Shown here: one piece after another, positions 1 to 4,886 of the stretch | Layout: the number at the start of each line of letters is the position of its first letter | How positions within the stretch are numbered: position 1 is the stretch's first letter | Assembly (NCBI GenBank): GCA_036342255.1 | Contig: JAZAUS010000036.1 | Location: forward strand, 1-7,010 | Length of the DNA: 7,010 nucleotides | Direction of reading: 5' to 3' | Source of the DNA: RUG11198 sp036342255 | GTDB taxonomy: Bacteria; Bacillota_I; Bacilli_A; RF39; UBA660 | Notes under the pieces: model-generated | Told to the model about the DNA's origin: nothing | Seen by the model: the letters and a program-made list of their open reading frames with translations, nothing else | Databases searched by the model: none | Translations under genes and position numbers: made by a program

Positions 1-62
1 GTCATTACTTCCATATCATCATCAAATTCTTTTAAAGCATCACGCAATTCTTTAACTGTCAT
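1..62 (-). CDS. Small phage-type hypothetical protein, N-terminal fragment cut by window edge
   Basis: The ATG at 62 overlaps the stop of the preceding gene as ATGA, and a GAGGAAGT ribosome binding site lies directly upstream. The frame stays open to the window edge, giving about 20 residues that begin MTVKELRDALKEFDDD. This opening resembles short phage and mobile-element proteins that start 'MTVKEL..AL..F..D.EV', whose function is unknown. That match is from memory. Only the start is visible, so length and any domains cannot be judged. It is the last visible gene of the left-hand operon and is probably translationally coupled to the DUF551 gene. Confidence 0.7.
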   Translation of the reverse strand, partial: MTVKELRDALKEFDDDMEVM

Positions 63-421
63 ACTTCCTCACTTTCTATCATCTTCCCGATATTTATGTC
101 GGGAACATATGGCTCTGGTAGTGGCATCCAAGCAATAATATCATTATTGTCCCATTCTTTCAGCTTTTCCCAATACACATCTATATTTGTTTCTATATAA
201 ACATCACCAGAATAACTACCTTTCCATTTGGTAGTTACAAGATACTCTCCATCTTCTTCGGGCAACCTCTCACTACATGGTATCCACCCATTAGTCATTT
301 GCTTTTCAAGTACCTCCATCAGATTAGCTAAAAACTTACAAACTTCTTTCTGTGTTCCAGTTCCATCATTATCACGCATTTCGATGATGGTTTCTTTTAA
401 CTCTTGCCATTGTTCTGTCAT
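59..421 (-). CDS. DUF551 domain protein
   Basis: This 120-residue protein has the DUF551 (Pfam PF04448) signature: WIPCSERLP at residues 46-53, EDGEYLV following, and the closing AWMPLPEPY near residues 96-104. DUF551 is common in small proteins of phages and prophages of Gram-positive and enteric bacteria; its biochemical role is unknown. The first 45 residues form a charged, helical-looking N-terminal extension that differs between family members. The ATG at 421 overlaps the upstream stop by 4 nt (ATGA), and the stop again overlaps the next start. The 3' end reads AGAAAGTGAGGAAGT and doubles as the ribosome binding site of the following gene. No membrane segment is visible, so it is probably cytoplasmic. 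Confidence 0.9.
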   Translation of the reverse strand: MTEQWQELKETIIEMRDNDGTGTQKEVCKFLANLMEVLEKQMTNGWIPCSERLPEEDGEYLVTTKWKGSYSGDVYIETNIDVYWEKLKEWDNNDIIAWMPLPEPYVPDINIGKMIESEEV

Positions 422-669
422 TTGCTATCTCTCTCCTCTATCTTTTTTGCACATTCAAAACAAATAAACTTATTTGTTGTTCCCTTCGTGATTGCTAAAT
501 AGGGATATTCACTATTCATAAATTTATGTCCACACACAAAACATTTTGACAAATCTGGAGTTTTCAATCCCATTTTATTGCGTGTTTCAATAACATCACC
601 TACTGTGGTTTCCCACTTTACGCATCCTATAATTTCATATTTTTTTGTATATGTTTTTGTTATAATCAT
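418..669 (-). CDS. Small protein with paired CxxC zinc-binding motifs
   Basis: The protein is 83 residues. Two CxxC pairs (C43-x2-C46 in CFVCGHKF, and C70-x2-C73 in FICFECAKK) are spaced like a four-cysteine zinc site. The first 40 residues are non-cysteine and rich in Lys, Thr and Ile. No specific family is recognised; zinc binding is inferred from the spacing and could serve nucleic-acid or protein contact. The start ATG overlaps the upstream stop (ATGA at 669-666), and the end overlaps the DUF551 start in the same way. The coding end contains GAGGAGAGA, which acts as ribosome binding site for the next gene. Confidence 0.85.
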   Translation of the reverse strand: MIITKTYTKKYEIIGCVKWETTVGDVIETRNKMGLKTPDLSKCFVCGHKFMNSEYPYLAITKGTTNKFICFECAKKIEERDSK

Positions 670-839
670 TCGCTATCACTTCCATTTTCCTTACTTTCTA
701 CTTCAACTCCTTGTAAGATTCTTATTGCTGTTTGTACGGCATTTGCTTCATCTTCCTTTAAATGAGGAATTAAAGGAAGAAGGATAGCTGATACAACTTC
801 ATTTACTATTCTCTGTTCTTTTCTTGTAGTAAATTTCAT
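666..839 (-). CDS. 57-residue hypothetical protein
   Basis: Translation of the reverse strand from the ATG at 839 gives 57 residues starting MKFTTRKEQRIVNEVVSAIL and ending in an acidic Ser/Glu tail (ENGSDSE). The central part (about residues 12-45) reads as one or two amphipathic helices with no cysteines and no membrane span. Its reality is supported by an ATGA overlap at both ends: the start lies in the stop of the gene before it and its stop lies in the start of the gene after it. Without it the operon would have an unexplained 170-base gap. The family is unknown to me. Confidence 0.8.
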   Translation of the reverse strand: MKFTTRKEQRIVNEVVSAILLPLIPHLKEDEANAVQTAIRILQGVEVESKENGSDSE

Positions 840-1021
840 TTTTCATCCTCACTTTCTGCCTTCTTCTTTTCTTGACATTTAGGGCAATATATATTTCCTT
901 TTATTGTTTTCCAACCATCAGACTTTGCGATTGCTTTTATTCTTTGTATAGAACCCTTTCTATAAAATTCTCCAAAAGGATTATCATTACAACCATCACA
1001 AACTATCTCTATCCAAATCAT
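836..1021 (-). CDS. Small zinc-ribbon-like phage protein
   Basis: The protein has 61 residues with CDGC at 8-11 and CPKC at 46-49, separated by a helical stretch (RIKAIAKSDGWKTIKG). This layout, a CxxC near the N-terminus, an 'A..DGW..IKG' middle and a second CxxC, is common among small hypothetical proteins of Clostridia phages. A structural zinc knuckle is likely; the partner is unknown. Its tail KKKAESEDEK is nearly the same as the tail of the next gene upstream (KQKAESEKKE), and the DNA behind it (AGAAAGTGAGGA) supplies the ribosome binding site of the following gene. ATGA overlaps occur at both ends. Confidence 0.85.
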   Translation of the reverse strand: MIWIEIVCDGCNDNPFGEFYRKGSIQRIKAIAKSDGWKTIKGNIYCPKCQEKKKAESEDEK

Positions 1022-1209
1022 TCTTTTTTCTCACTTTCTGCTTTCTGTTTTGCCCATTCTTCCATAGCTTTATTAAATTCATTAACTTCATCTGGATGAT
1101 AGTACATATACATTTCGCATTGGTATACTTCTTCATATGGTGGGCAAGTACATCCGTAATCGCAATCATTCCAATTACATTTCATACAAAATCTTTTTTC
1201 ATCATCCAT
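1018..1209 (-). CDS. Cysteine-rich small protein (six Cys), probable metal binder
   Basis: This 63-residue protein has six cysteines in its first half: C8, C11, C16, C20, C22 and C31, in the pattern CMKC-x4-C-x3-C-x-C-x8-C. A helical C-terminal half follows (HPDEVNEFNKAMEEWAKQK). The density of cysteines suggests one or two metal sites or a compact zinc fold; I cannot name a family with certainty. The ATG at 1209 has AAGGAG nine bases upstream, overlapping the stop of the preceding gene. The stop overlaps the next start (ATGA). It is probably cytoplasmic, as no signal peptide or membrane span is visible. Confidence 0.83.
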   Translation of the reverse strand: MDDEKRFCMKCNWNDCDYGCTCPPYEEVYQCEMYMYYHPDEVNEFNKAMEEWAKQKAESEKKE

Positions 1210-1215
1210 CAGCGA

Positions 1216-1491
1216 TTACTCCTTATCTTCCTCAATAATTGGTGTTGCATTTTCAACCATAGCTTTTGCTACAGACATTACATATTGTGACTTAGAATCT
1301 TTATCTTTATTCATCATATATGTCCACATTATATCAGTTACTTTGCCAACATCTATTAATTTTCCATGTCCTTTAGGCAATACATTACCATTAAGCACGA
1401 TACAATCTAACACATCAGCTTTTCCATTTTTGTATTTCTGCTCTAATAAATTATAAGCATCTTCATTTATTTTAATTACTATTTCCATCAT
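1216..1491 (-). CDS. 'GKLID' family small phage protein, copy 1
   Basis: This protein of about 91 residues begins MMEIVIKINEDAYNLL and contains the core NGNVLPKGHGKLIDVGKV and the ending ATPIIEEDKE. The core 'NG..LP.GHGKLID' and the 'APTII(E)..DKE' ending mark a family frequently seen in phages and prophages of Clostridia; its function is unknown. It is paralogous to the next gene upstream. Two adjacent ATG codons (1491 and 1488) both lie at workable distances, 6 and 9 nt, from AGGAGG, so the true start may be one codon later. It follows its paralogue after one base and is separated from the next gene by 6 nt. Confidence 0.88.
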   Translation of the reverse strand: MMEIVIKINEDAYNLLEQKYKNGKADVLDCIVLNGNVLPKGHGKLIDVGKVTDIMWTYMMNKDKDSKSQYVMSVAKAMVENATPIIEEDKE

Positions 1492-1492
1492 C

Positions 1493-1777
1493 TTACACCT
1501 CCTTATTTGCCTTAATTATTGTTGGTGCATCATCAAGTGACATTATCGCACTATATATCCCTTCTTCATAAGGTTCTAACGAACAATCATAATCTAAATT
1601 GGGAATTTCTTTCAATAATTCTTTGCGATATGCATCAGCATCTATTAATTTTCCGTATTCTTCTGGAAGTGGTGTACCGTTTATAATTATATTTTCAAGC
1701 TCACTTTTACTTCCACAATACTGATTCAGCACTAATGCTTCATATGTTTCCTCTGGTATATTAATCACTTTTTGCAT
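1493..1777 (-). CDS. 'GKLID' family small phage protein, copy 2
   Basis: From the ATG at 1777 the protein is 94 residues, beginning MQKVINIPEETYEALV with the core NGTPLPEEYGKLIDADAY and the ending DDAPTIIKANKEV. I chose this start because AAAGGTG sits seven bases upstream and because alignment with the downstream paralogue begins here. A longer reading to a TTG at 1831 would add 18 residues unlike the family. The N-terminal 'I.I.EE.Y..L' portion, the 'I..G..LP' core and the LID motif match copy 1 throughout, indicating tandem duplication followed by divergence. Role unknown; no membrane span. Confidence 0.88.
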   Translation of the reverse strand: MQKVINIPEETYEALVLNQYCGSKSELENIIINGTPLPEEYGKLIDADAYRKELLKEIPNLDYDCSLEPYEEGIYSAIMSLDDAPTIIKANKEV

Positions 1778-1853
1778 TAGAATCACCTTTCTTATTGTTA
1801 AAAATAAAAACTTGAATGAGTTTGTCTCCAAATTTCCTCATCTTTCTTTATTT

Positions 1854-2042
1854 CTATCTATTTGTTAACCACGGAATTGCCCAAGATGGCACTTCTGATA
1901 TTGGAGTATCTGCAAATTCAAATATTACCCAAAACTTCAAGAAAAGAACTAATATAAACAGAATTAAACCAATAATACCTACTAACATACTTAGACTTTC
2001 TTTCCAATTTATCTTTTTTAATTTTTCTTTGAATTTTTCCAT
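1854..2042 (-). CDS. Single-span small membrane protein
   Basis: The protein is 62 residues from the ATG at 2042. A lysine-rich N-terminus (MEKFKEKLKKINWK) is followed by one long hydrophobic helix at about residues 17-41 (core GIIGLILFILVLFL) and a short C-terminal segment with several Pro and Trp. By the positive-inside rule the N-terminus should be cytoplasmic. A GTG at 2060 would extend it by six residues, but that GTG is part of GTGAGGAAT, which is better read as the ribosome binding site. The 76 bases between this gene and the next are non-coding apart from a weak frame. Family unknown. Confidence 0.78.
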   Translation of the reverse strand: MEKFKEKLKKINWKESLSMLVGIIGLILFILVLFLKFWVIFEFADTPISEVPSWAIPWLTNR

Positions 2043-2060
2043 AATATAACTATTCCTCAC

Positions 2061-2255
2061 TTATTTTTTATTCCTAAGTTCTGTAATTTTCCTAAGTTCT
2101 GCAATTGCTTCTTCTTCTGTAAAATCATTATACATATCGTCTATTATAGTTGAAAAAACATCATACATTTCATCAGTTACATTTAATTGGTCAAGTTTCA
2201 AGTATAGGTATTTTTTTACTTCTTCAATATTTACTTTTTTATTAAATTCTTTCAT
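2061..2255 (-). CDS. Small helical hypothetical protein
   Basis: The protein has 64 residues, is charged and appears all-helical, with no cysteines and no membrane span. The ATG at 2255 follows AAAGGA after about 11 bases and lies inside the last 14 bases of the preceding gene, so translation is probably coupled. The C-terminal half (EEEAIAELRKITELRNKK) is a likely amphipathic helix. It stops one base before the GTG that I treat as part of the next ribosome binding site. I do not recognise the family. Confidence 0.8.
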   Translation of the reverse strand: MKEFNKKVNIEEVKKYLYLKLDQLNVTDEMYDVFSTIIDDMYNDFTEEEAIAELRKITELRNKK

Positions 2256-2571
2256 TTTCTTGATTATCCTTTCTCATATCAGTACCACAATTAGAACAAA
2301 AGTTTAATCTTTCAGTATCTATATGTTCGTCATCCATACACATAGCAAATCCACATTCACAAGAAAATACAGTATATCCAAAAGGCATTTTATCTATCTC
2401 CCATTCACCCTTTGGTCTTGTAACTATTTCCTTATAAGAATGATTTTCAAGGGCTTTAAGGGCTATTCTATACATTTGTGCATCAAGAATTGCTCCCGTA
2501 TAGTTTGGTATGTTCTTTTCTGCATCTGCTAATTTAAGTTTCATTCTCTCAATTACTTGTTTATCTGTCAT
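2242..2571 (-). CDS. Phage zinc-ribbon protein (AIKALE-type helix plus C-terminal ribbon)
   Basis: From the ATG at 2571 the protein is 109 residues. The N-terminal half is helical (MTDKQVIERMKLKLADAE, then MYRIALKALENH). A RPKGEWE linker at about 52-58 leads into a zinc ribbon with C71-x-C73-G, C78 and FCSNCGTDMR at C92-x2-C95. The helix, RPKGEW and C-terminal 'FC.NCG..MR' layout is a very common small-protein type in phages of Clostridia; the function is not established. The start was chosen over a GTG at 2580 because AGGTGG lies five bases before the ATG and includes that GTG. This is the first full gene after the promoter at 2663-2691. Confidence 0.9.
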   Translation of the reverse strand: MTDKQVIERMKLKLADAEKNIPNYTGAILDAQMYRIALKALENHSYKEIVTRPKGEWEIDKMPFGYTVFSCECGFAMCMDDEHIDTERLNFCSNCGTDMRKDNQENERI

Positions 2572-2606
2572 ATTAACCACCTACATATATCTAATACATC
2601 TATCAT
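2568..2606 (-). CDS. Possible 12-codon leader peptide
   Basis: An ATG at 2606, preceded by TGGAG with about nine bases of spacing, opens the short frame MIDVLDICRWLI. Its TGA stop overlaps the ATG of the zinc-ribbon gene as ATGA. An in-frame ATG at 2621 would add five residues but has no ribosome binding site at a normal distance. The overlap matches the coupling style of this operon, so it may be a translated leader. The frame is short enough to arise by chance. Confidence 0.25.
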   Translation of the reverse strand: MIDVLDICRWLI

Positions 2607-2662
2607 TTTTGTAATCTCCATTTTTTATAAATATATCTATGCTCCCAACATATATTGTTCTC

Positions 2663-2691
2663 ATTATAATATATGTATTTTTCAAAATAAA
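2663..2691 (-). promoter_or_regulatory. Promoter of the left-hand (zinc/GKLID/DUF551) operon
   Basis: On the minus strand there is a perfect TATAAT (2668-2663). A weak -35 (TTTATT, 2691-2686) sits exactly 17 bp upstream, and the 15-bp element TAAAAAATCTATTTA overlaps that -35. The same element stands at the same distance from TATAAT in the promoter at 6553-6581. Transcription should start near 2656, giving a leader of about 85 bases. The weak -35 together with the conserved upstream element suggests help from an activator or from alpha-subunit contact; that part is inference. Confidence 0.6.
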
Positions 2692-2702
2692 TAGATTTTT
2701 TA
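2688..2702 (-). repeat. 15-bp shared promoter element, copy 1
   Basis: The element TAAAAAATCTATTTA (minus-strand reading) is identical at 2688-2702 and 6578-6592. In both places its 3' end is 19 bases from a TATAAT box. It overlaps the -35 region and is A/T-rich upstream, so it could be an UP-like element or a regulator site. Confidence 0.65.
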
Positions 2703-2706
2703 ATAA

Positions 2707-2742
2707 AAATCCCACAATAGCATTATTACTATCGTGGGATTT
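2707..2742 (-). terminator. Intrinsic terminator of the membrane-protein operon
   Basis: Two 14-base arms, 2729-2742 and 2707-2720, flank an 8-base loop. In the minus-strand transcript all 14 positions pair, with one G-U wobble; in the plus-strand transcript that position is an A-C mismatch. The stem is followed on the minus strand by a U-rich run (GATTTTTATTA). Orientation therefore fits the end of the operon running from 6432 to 2849. It lies just upstream of the next promoter and insulates the two units. Confidence 0.85.
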
Positions 2743-2750
2743 ATAATTAA

Positions 2751-2852
2751 CTACATATATACATTATTAGTTATTATAAGCATTATAGAAAGGATACAAG
2801 TTGCAATACCAAATCCATAAAAATTAGCATCATAAATTAAATGGATTTTTAT
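2751..2852 (-). other. Start-less short frame, possible remnant of a membrane-protein gene
   Basis: Between the last membrane-operon gene and its terminator, one reverse frame stays open for 33 codons. It reads like a piece of a membrane protein (YDANFYGFGIATCILSIMLI) before a TAG. It has no ATG, GTG or TTG start and no ribosome binding site; an in-frame TAA closes it upstream at 2853. It may be the decayed end of a further operon gene or chance in AT-rich DNA. Otherwise this 100-base stretch holds nothing I can name. Confidence 0.2.
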
Positions 2853-3244
2853 TTATTTTCTATTACTTGTATATGTAATTCATTCATCATTGGTTCAGTT
2901 AATGTAATTCTACATATTTCGTCATCATCGTGTTTTTCATTCATTATATCTGTATAAGTGTAATATGATATAGTATTTTCATCTGATTTACTTAAATACT
3001 TATCCATTTCATATCTGGATAATGAAAAAGTTTGTCCGTCTGTTGTTGTTATATTATATTTATCTGACCAAAAACTTTCTGAAATCCTAATATTTTGGAT
3101 AGTTAGAGTAGTTTCTTCTTTTGATATATTATTAAAACTAGCACTACCATTATGTAATCTAATACCTAATACTACTACCCATAAAAATCCACATATTAGT
3201 ACTGTTCTCATAGTTAATTTAACTAATATATTATCTCTATCCAT
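2849..3244 (-). CDS. Single-span membrane protein with probable extracellular beta-rich domain
   Basis: The protein has 131 residues. A basic N-terminus (with K9 and R13) leads into one hydrophobic span at about 14-28 (TVLICGFLWVVVLGI). About 100 polar residues follow, reading as alternating beta strands (TTLTIQNIRIS, YNITTTDGQTFSLS, ISYYTYTDIM, ICRITLTEP). By the positive-inside rule the large domain should face outside, making this a membrane-tethered extracellular protein. No lipobox or cleavage site is obvious, and no family is recognised. AAAGGAA precedes the ATG at 3244 at a slightly long spacing. It is the last intact gene of the operon. Confidence 0.82.
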   Translation of the reverse strand: MDRDNILVKLTMRTVLICGFLWVVVLGIRLHNGSASFNNISKEETTLTIQNIRISESFWSDKYNITTTDGQTFSLSRYEMDKYLSKSDENTISYYTYTDIMNEKHDDDEICRITLTEPMMNELHIQVIENK

Positions 3245-3260
3245 AAGTATAATTTCCTTT

Positions 3261-3455
3261 CTATTTAAACCATATAATATATCTTACATAAAAAAGTAAT
3301 AATGCTAATATAAAATCAATAAATATTATTAAAACCGTAGGCATATCAAAAGGGTCTTTATTATGAATCAATCTCCATATAATGAATACTAAAGGAAAGG
3401 TTATTGCTCCTAAGAATACTAATATTGATTGTGCTATTAAAATACCTATTGTCAT
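3261..3455 (-). CDS. Two-span small membrane protein (paralogue of 5469-5702)
   Basis: The protein is 64 residues with spans at about 3-27 and 40-57, joined by a short polar loop (HNKDPFDMP). AAAGGAG lies ten bases before the ATG. It aligns without large gaps to the two-span protein at 5469-5702: QSILVFL matches HSVLLFL, a proline sits six residues later in both, and F-x-I-[W/Y] and I-x-N follow. That suggests ancient duplication within the operon. The loop charges leave topology uncertain. No catalytic residues are visible. Confidence 0.8.
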   Translation of the reverse strand: MTIGILIAQSILVFLGAITFPLVFIIWRLIHNKDPFDMPTVLIIFIDFILALLLFYVRYIIWFK

Positions 3456-3460
3456 ACCTA

Positions 3461-3763
3461 TTATACTCCTTTTGTAGAATCAATTAGTATACACGCTATT
3501 CCCCATTCGCTCAAAAGTAACCATCCATAACAAAATTGATTTATAAATCCTCTTGTAAAAAGTCCTGGAATTGGCAATATAGGTGGAATAATACCTTTTA
3601 CATCTAAAATACAAACAATTGTTGAAACAATAAAAGAAATTATTATAAATATTTTTGTTCTATCAATAAATTTTCGTTCTATTAGTAAATCATCAACTGT
3701 TTTATCGGAAATATTTTCGTCTTCCCTAAGTTCTTCTATTAGTTGTTCCTTTCTTTTATTCAT
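3461..3763 (-). CDS. Membrane protein with N-terminal LRED-ISD-TVD module, copy 2
   Basis: The protein has 100 residues. The soluble N-terminal module (about 1-35) contains LREDENISDKTVDDLLIER. It is followed by a span at about 37-53, a Pro/Gly-rich stretch (IIPPILPIPGLF, residues 58-69) and a second hydrophobic region at about 74-95. The N-terminal module matches the preceding gene (LREDDRISDETVDWLIER), so the two are tandem paralogues. The stretches after the first span have diverged. The ATG at 3763 follows the preceding stop by one base, and its ribosome binding site (AGAGGT) lies inside the coding end of that gene. The module is probably cytoplasmic and may bind a partner. Confidence 0.83.
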   Translation of the reverse strand: MNKRKEQLIEELREDENISDKTVDDLLIERKFIDRTKIFIIISFIVSTIVCILDVKGIIPPILPIPGLFTRGFINQFCYGWLLLSEWGIACILIDSTKGV

Positions 3764-3764
3764 T

Positions 3765-4079
3765 TTAATAACCTCTTAATTCTTTAAATATTAAAATTGA
3801 TGATACAAATATACCCATCATCGCTATCGGAAAACTTATTGCTAATATAGAAAGAGATATTATTTCACATATATCTGATATTGATAGCATATATAAAATA
3901 CCAAATATAAGTGTAATAATAGATGAAATTATAGTCATTTTTATAATTGTTTTTTTATTTTTATATATTCTTCTATGCCTTTCTATTAACCAATCAACAG
4001 TTTCATCTGAGATACGGTCATCTTCTCTAAGTGAATTTAATATTTCTTCTTGTTCTTTTTCTCGTTTATCTATTTTCAT
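3765..4079 (-). CDS. Membrane protein with N-terminal LRED-ISD-TVD module, copy 1
   Basis: The protein has 104 residues. The highly charged N-terminus (MKIDKREKEQEEILNS) leads into LREDDRISDETVDWLIER (residues 17-34) and a basic patch (HRRIYKNKK), which should stay cytoplasmic. Spans follow at about 44-66 and 72-97, ending in FKELRGY. The 'LRED..ISD.TVD.LIER' module is shared with the next gene. The start lies 14 bases inside the 55-residue gene before it, with AAGGAG seven bases upstream. No enzyme motif is visible. The module could be a small helical adaptor, which is inference. Confidence 0.83.
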   Translation of the reverse strand: MKIDKREKEQEEILNSLREDDRISDETVDWLIERHRRIYKNKKTIIKMTIISSIITLIFGILYMLSISDICEIISLSILAISFPIAMMGIFVSSILIFKELRGY

Positions 4080-4233
4080 TTAATATCTCCTTTTGTCGTA
4101 TAATATGAAAATGTTTATCAAGTTCTTCTATTGAAATATATAATTTAGGATTAAAAAACATACTCATAGTTTTAGTTATATTTACCTTAATAACTTTATT
4201 TGTCGTTTTTATTAAATACACCTTATTATTCAT
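4066..4233 (-). CDS. 55-residue soluble hypothetical protein
   Basis: Reverse translation from the ATG at 4233 gives 55 residues, starting MNNKVYLIKTTNKVIKVNIT and ending RQKEILNENR. It is basic, mostly beta-like at first (VYLIKTTNKVIKVNI) and then helical (SIEELDKHFHIIRQ), with no membrane span. That makes it one of two soluble proteins in this operon. The ribosome binding site is modest (AGAAG), and the ATG is 10 bases after the preceding stop. Its end overlaps the next start by 14 bases, an arrangement also seen at 2242/2255. Without it the operon would have an odd 160-base gap. Family unknown. Confidence 0.68.
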   Translation of the reverse strand: MNNKVYLIKTTNKVIKVNITKTMSMFFNPKLYISIEELDKHFHIIRQKEILNENR

Positions 4234-4243
4234 ATTAAATCTT

Positions 4244-4450
4244 CTAATTAATATATGTAATAATTCCTACTATTTCAGCAAATACAACAAAAAGTATAAC
4301 TAAAATTGTAAATATATCCAGTAGTATAATATTTAACATAGAAGTATACTCATCTTTATCTTTATGCAAACTCATTATAATATTAATAGTGCCACCAATC
4401 ATAAATATATTAAATAGAATTATAAATAAAATCAAAATTATTTTAATCAT
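4244..4450 (-). CDS. Two-span small membrane protein
   Basis: The protein has 68 residues with spans at about 3-26 and 39-65 separated by a charged loop (SLHKDKDEYTSM). A strong AAGGGGGC ribosome binding site lies about six bases before the ATG. The start overlaps the stop of the preceding membrane protein as ATGA, so the pair is translationally coupled and may work as a complex. Composition is dominated by Ile/Leu coded largely by ATA and ATT, as in the whole operon. No family or catalytic residues are recognised. Confidence 0.8.
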   Translation of the reverse strand: MIKIILILFIILFNIFMIGGTINIIMSLHKDKDEYTSMLNIILLDIFTILVILFVVFAEIVGIITYIN

Positions 4451-4656
4451 TTTTCAGCCCCCTTTTTCATATATAAAGCTATACTGTTAAGAATAACTAT
4501 AATAATGTCTAATATAATACTTATCGCTGACCTTATAATTATACCTGTTATTTCATTTAAATTATATTTATAACCATAACCAATAAGGGTTAAGTTTAGT
4601 ATTATATTTGTTATTGCTAAAAGTATTATTATAATATTATAAATCTTTGTTTTCAT
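4447..4656 (-). CDS. Two-span small membrane protein, coupled to the next gene
   Basis: The protein has 69 residues with spans at about 6-27 and 38-62, a loop carrying K30 and E35, and a basic C-terminus (YMKKGAEK). The basic ends suggest both termini are cytoplasmic. TAGGAG lies eight bases before the ATG. Its TGA overlaps the next ATG. It shares the general two-span build of its neighbours, but I see no clear sequence match to any one of them. Function unknown. Confidence 0.8.
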   Translation of the reverse strand: MKTKIYNIIIILLAITNIILNLTLIGYGYKYNLNEITGIIIRSAISIILDIIIVILNSIALYMKKGAEK

Positions 4657-4666
4657 AATATATCTC

Positions 4667-4852
4667 CTATCTAACTATTGTTAATAATATCAATATAATC
4701 AAATGTACTGCTAAAAATACACACGCAATTCGTATTAATTTTTGTAACCTATCAGTATCTCTATCATGAAGTATATCGGCTAATTTAAAACTAAATATAA
4801 GAAATAATATGTGTATAAGTATAAAATATGTCCAAAAAATCATTTCTACCAT
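4667..4852 (-). CDS. Two-span small membrane protein resembling the N-terminus of 4887-5456
   Basis: The protein has 61 residues with spans at about 4-26 and 40-60 and a charged loop DILHDRDTDRLQK. Loop and second span (DTDRLQKLIRIACVFLAV) line up with the corresponding part of the preceding gene (ESIDGMRKMIIPMCIFLGL): Asp, Lys, Ile, Cys and Phe-Leu fall in the same places. It therefore looks like a version of that protein lacking the extracellular domain. AAGGAG lies five bases before the ATG. Thirty-four bases separate it from the preceding stop, the longest internal gap in this operon. Confidence 0.8.
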   Translation of the reverse strand: MVEMIFWTYFILIHILFLIFSFKLADILHDRDTDRLQKLIRIACVFLAVHLIILILLTIVR

Positions 4853-4886
4853 ATATGCTCCTTATAAATTATTCCAATTAGGTAAT

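Noticed and set aside
228..467. Open frame on the plus strand opposite the DUF551 gene
   Set aside because: It is the shadow of two coupled minus-strand genes, with no ribosome binding site and no recognisable protein. The same holds for the plus-strand frames near 578-787, 872-1099, 1096-1290, 1816-2049, 2323-2532 and 6783-6986.
1761..1841. 26-codon reverse frame starting MRKFGDKLIQVF before the second GKLID gene
   Set aside because: It has no properly spaced ribosome binding site, and most of it overlaps the start of a well-supported gene in another frame.
2647..2659. Small dyad AACA-N5-TGTT at the predicted transcription start of the left operon
   Set aside because: Four-base arms in AT-rich DNA are expected by chance, and no second copy occurs at the other promoter.
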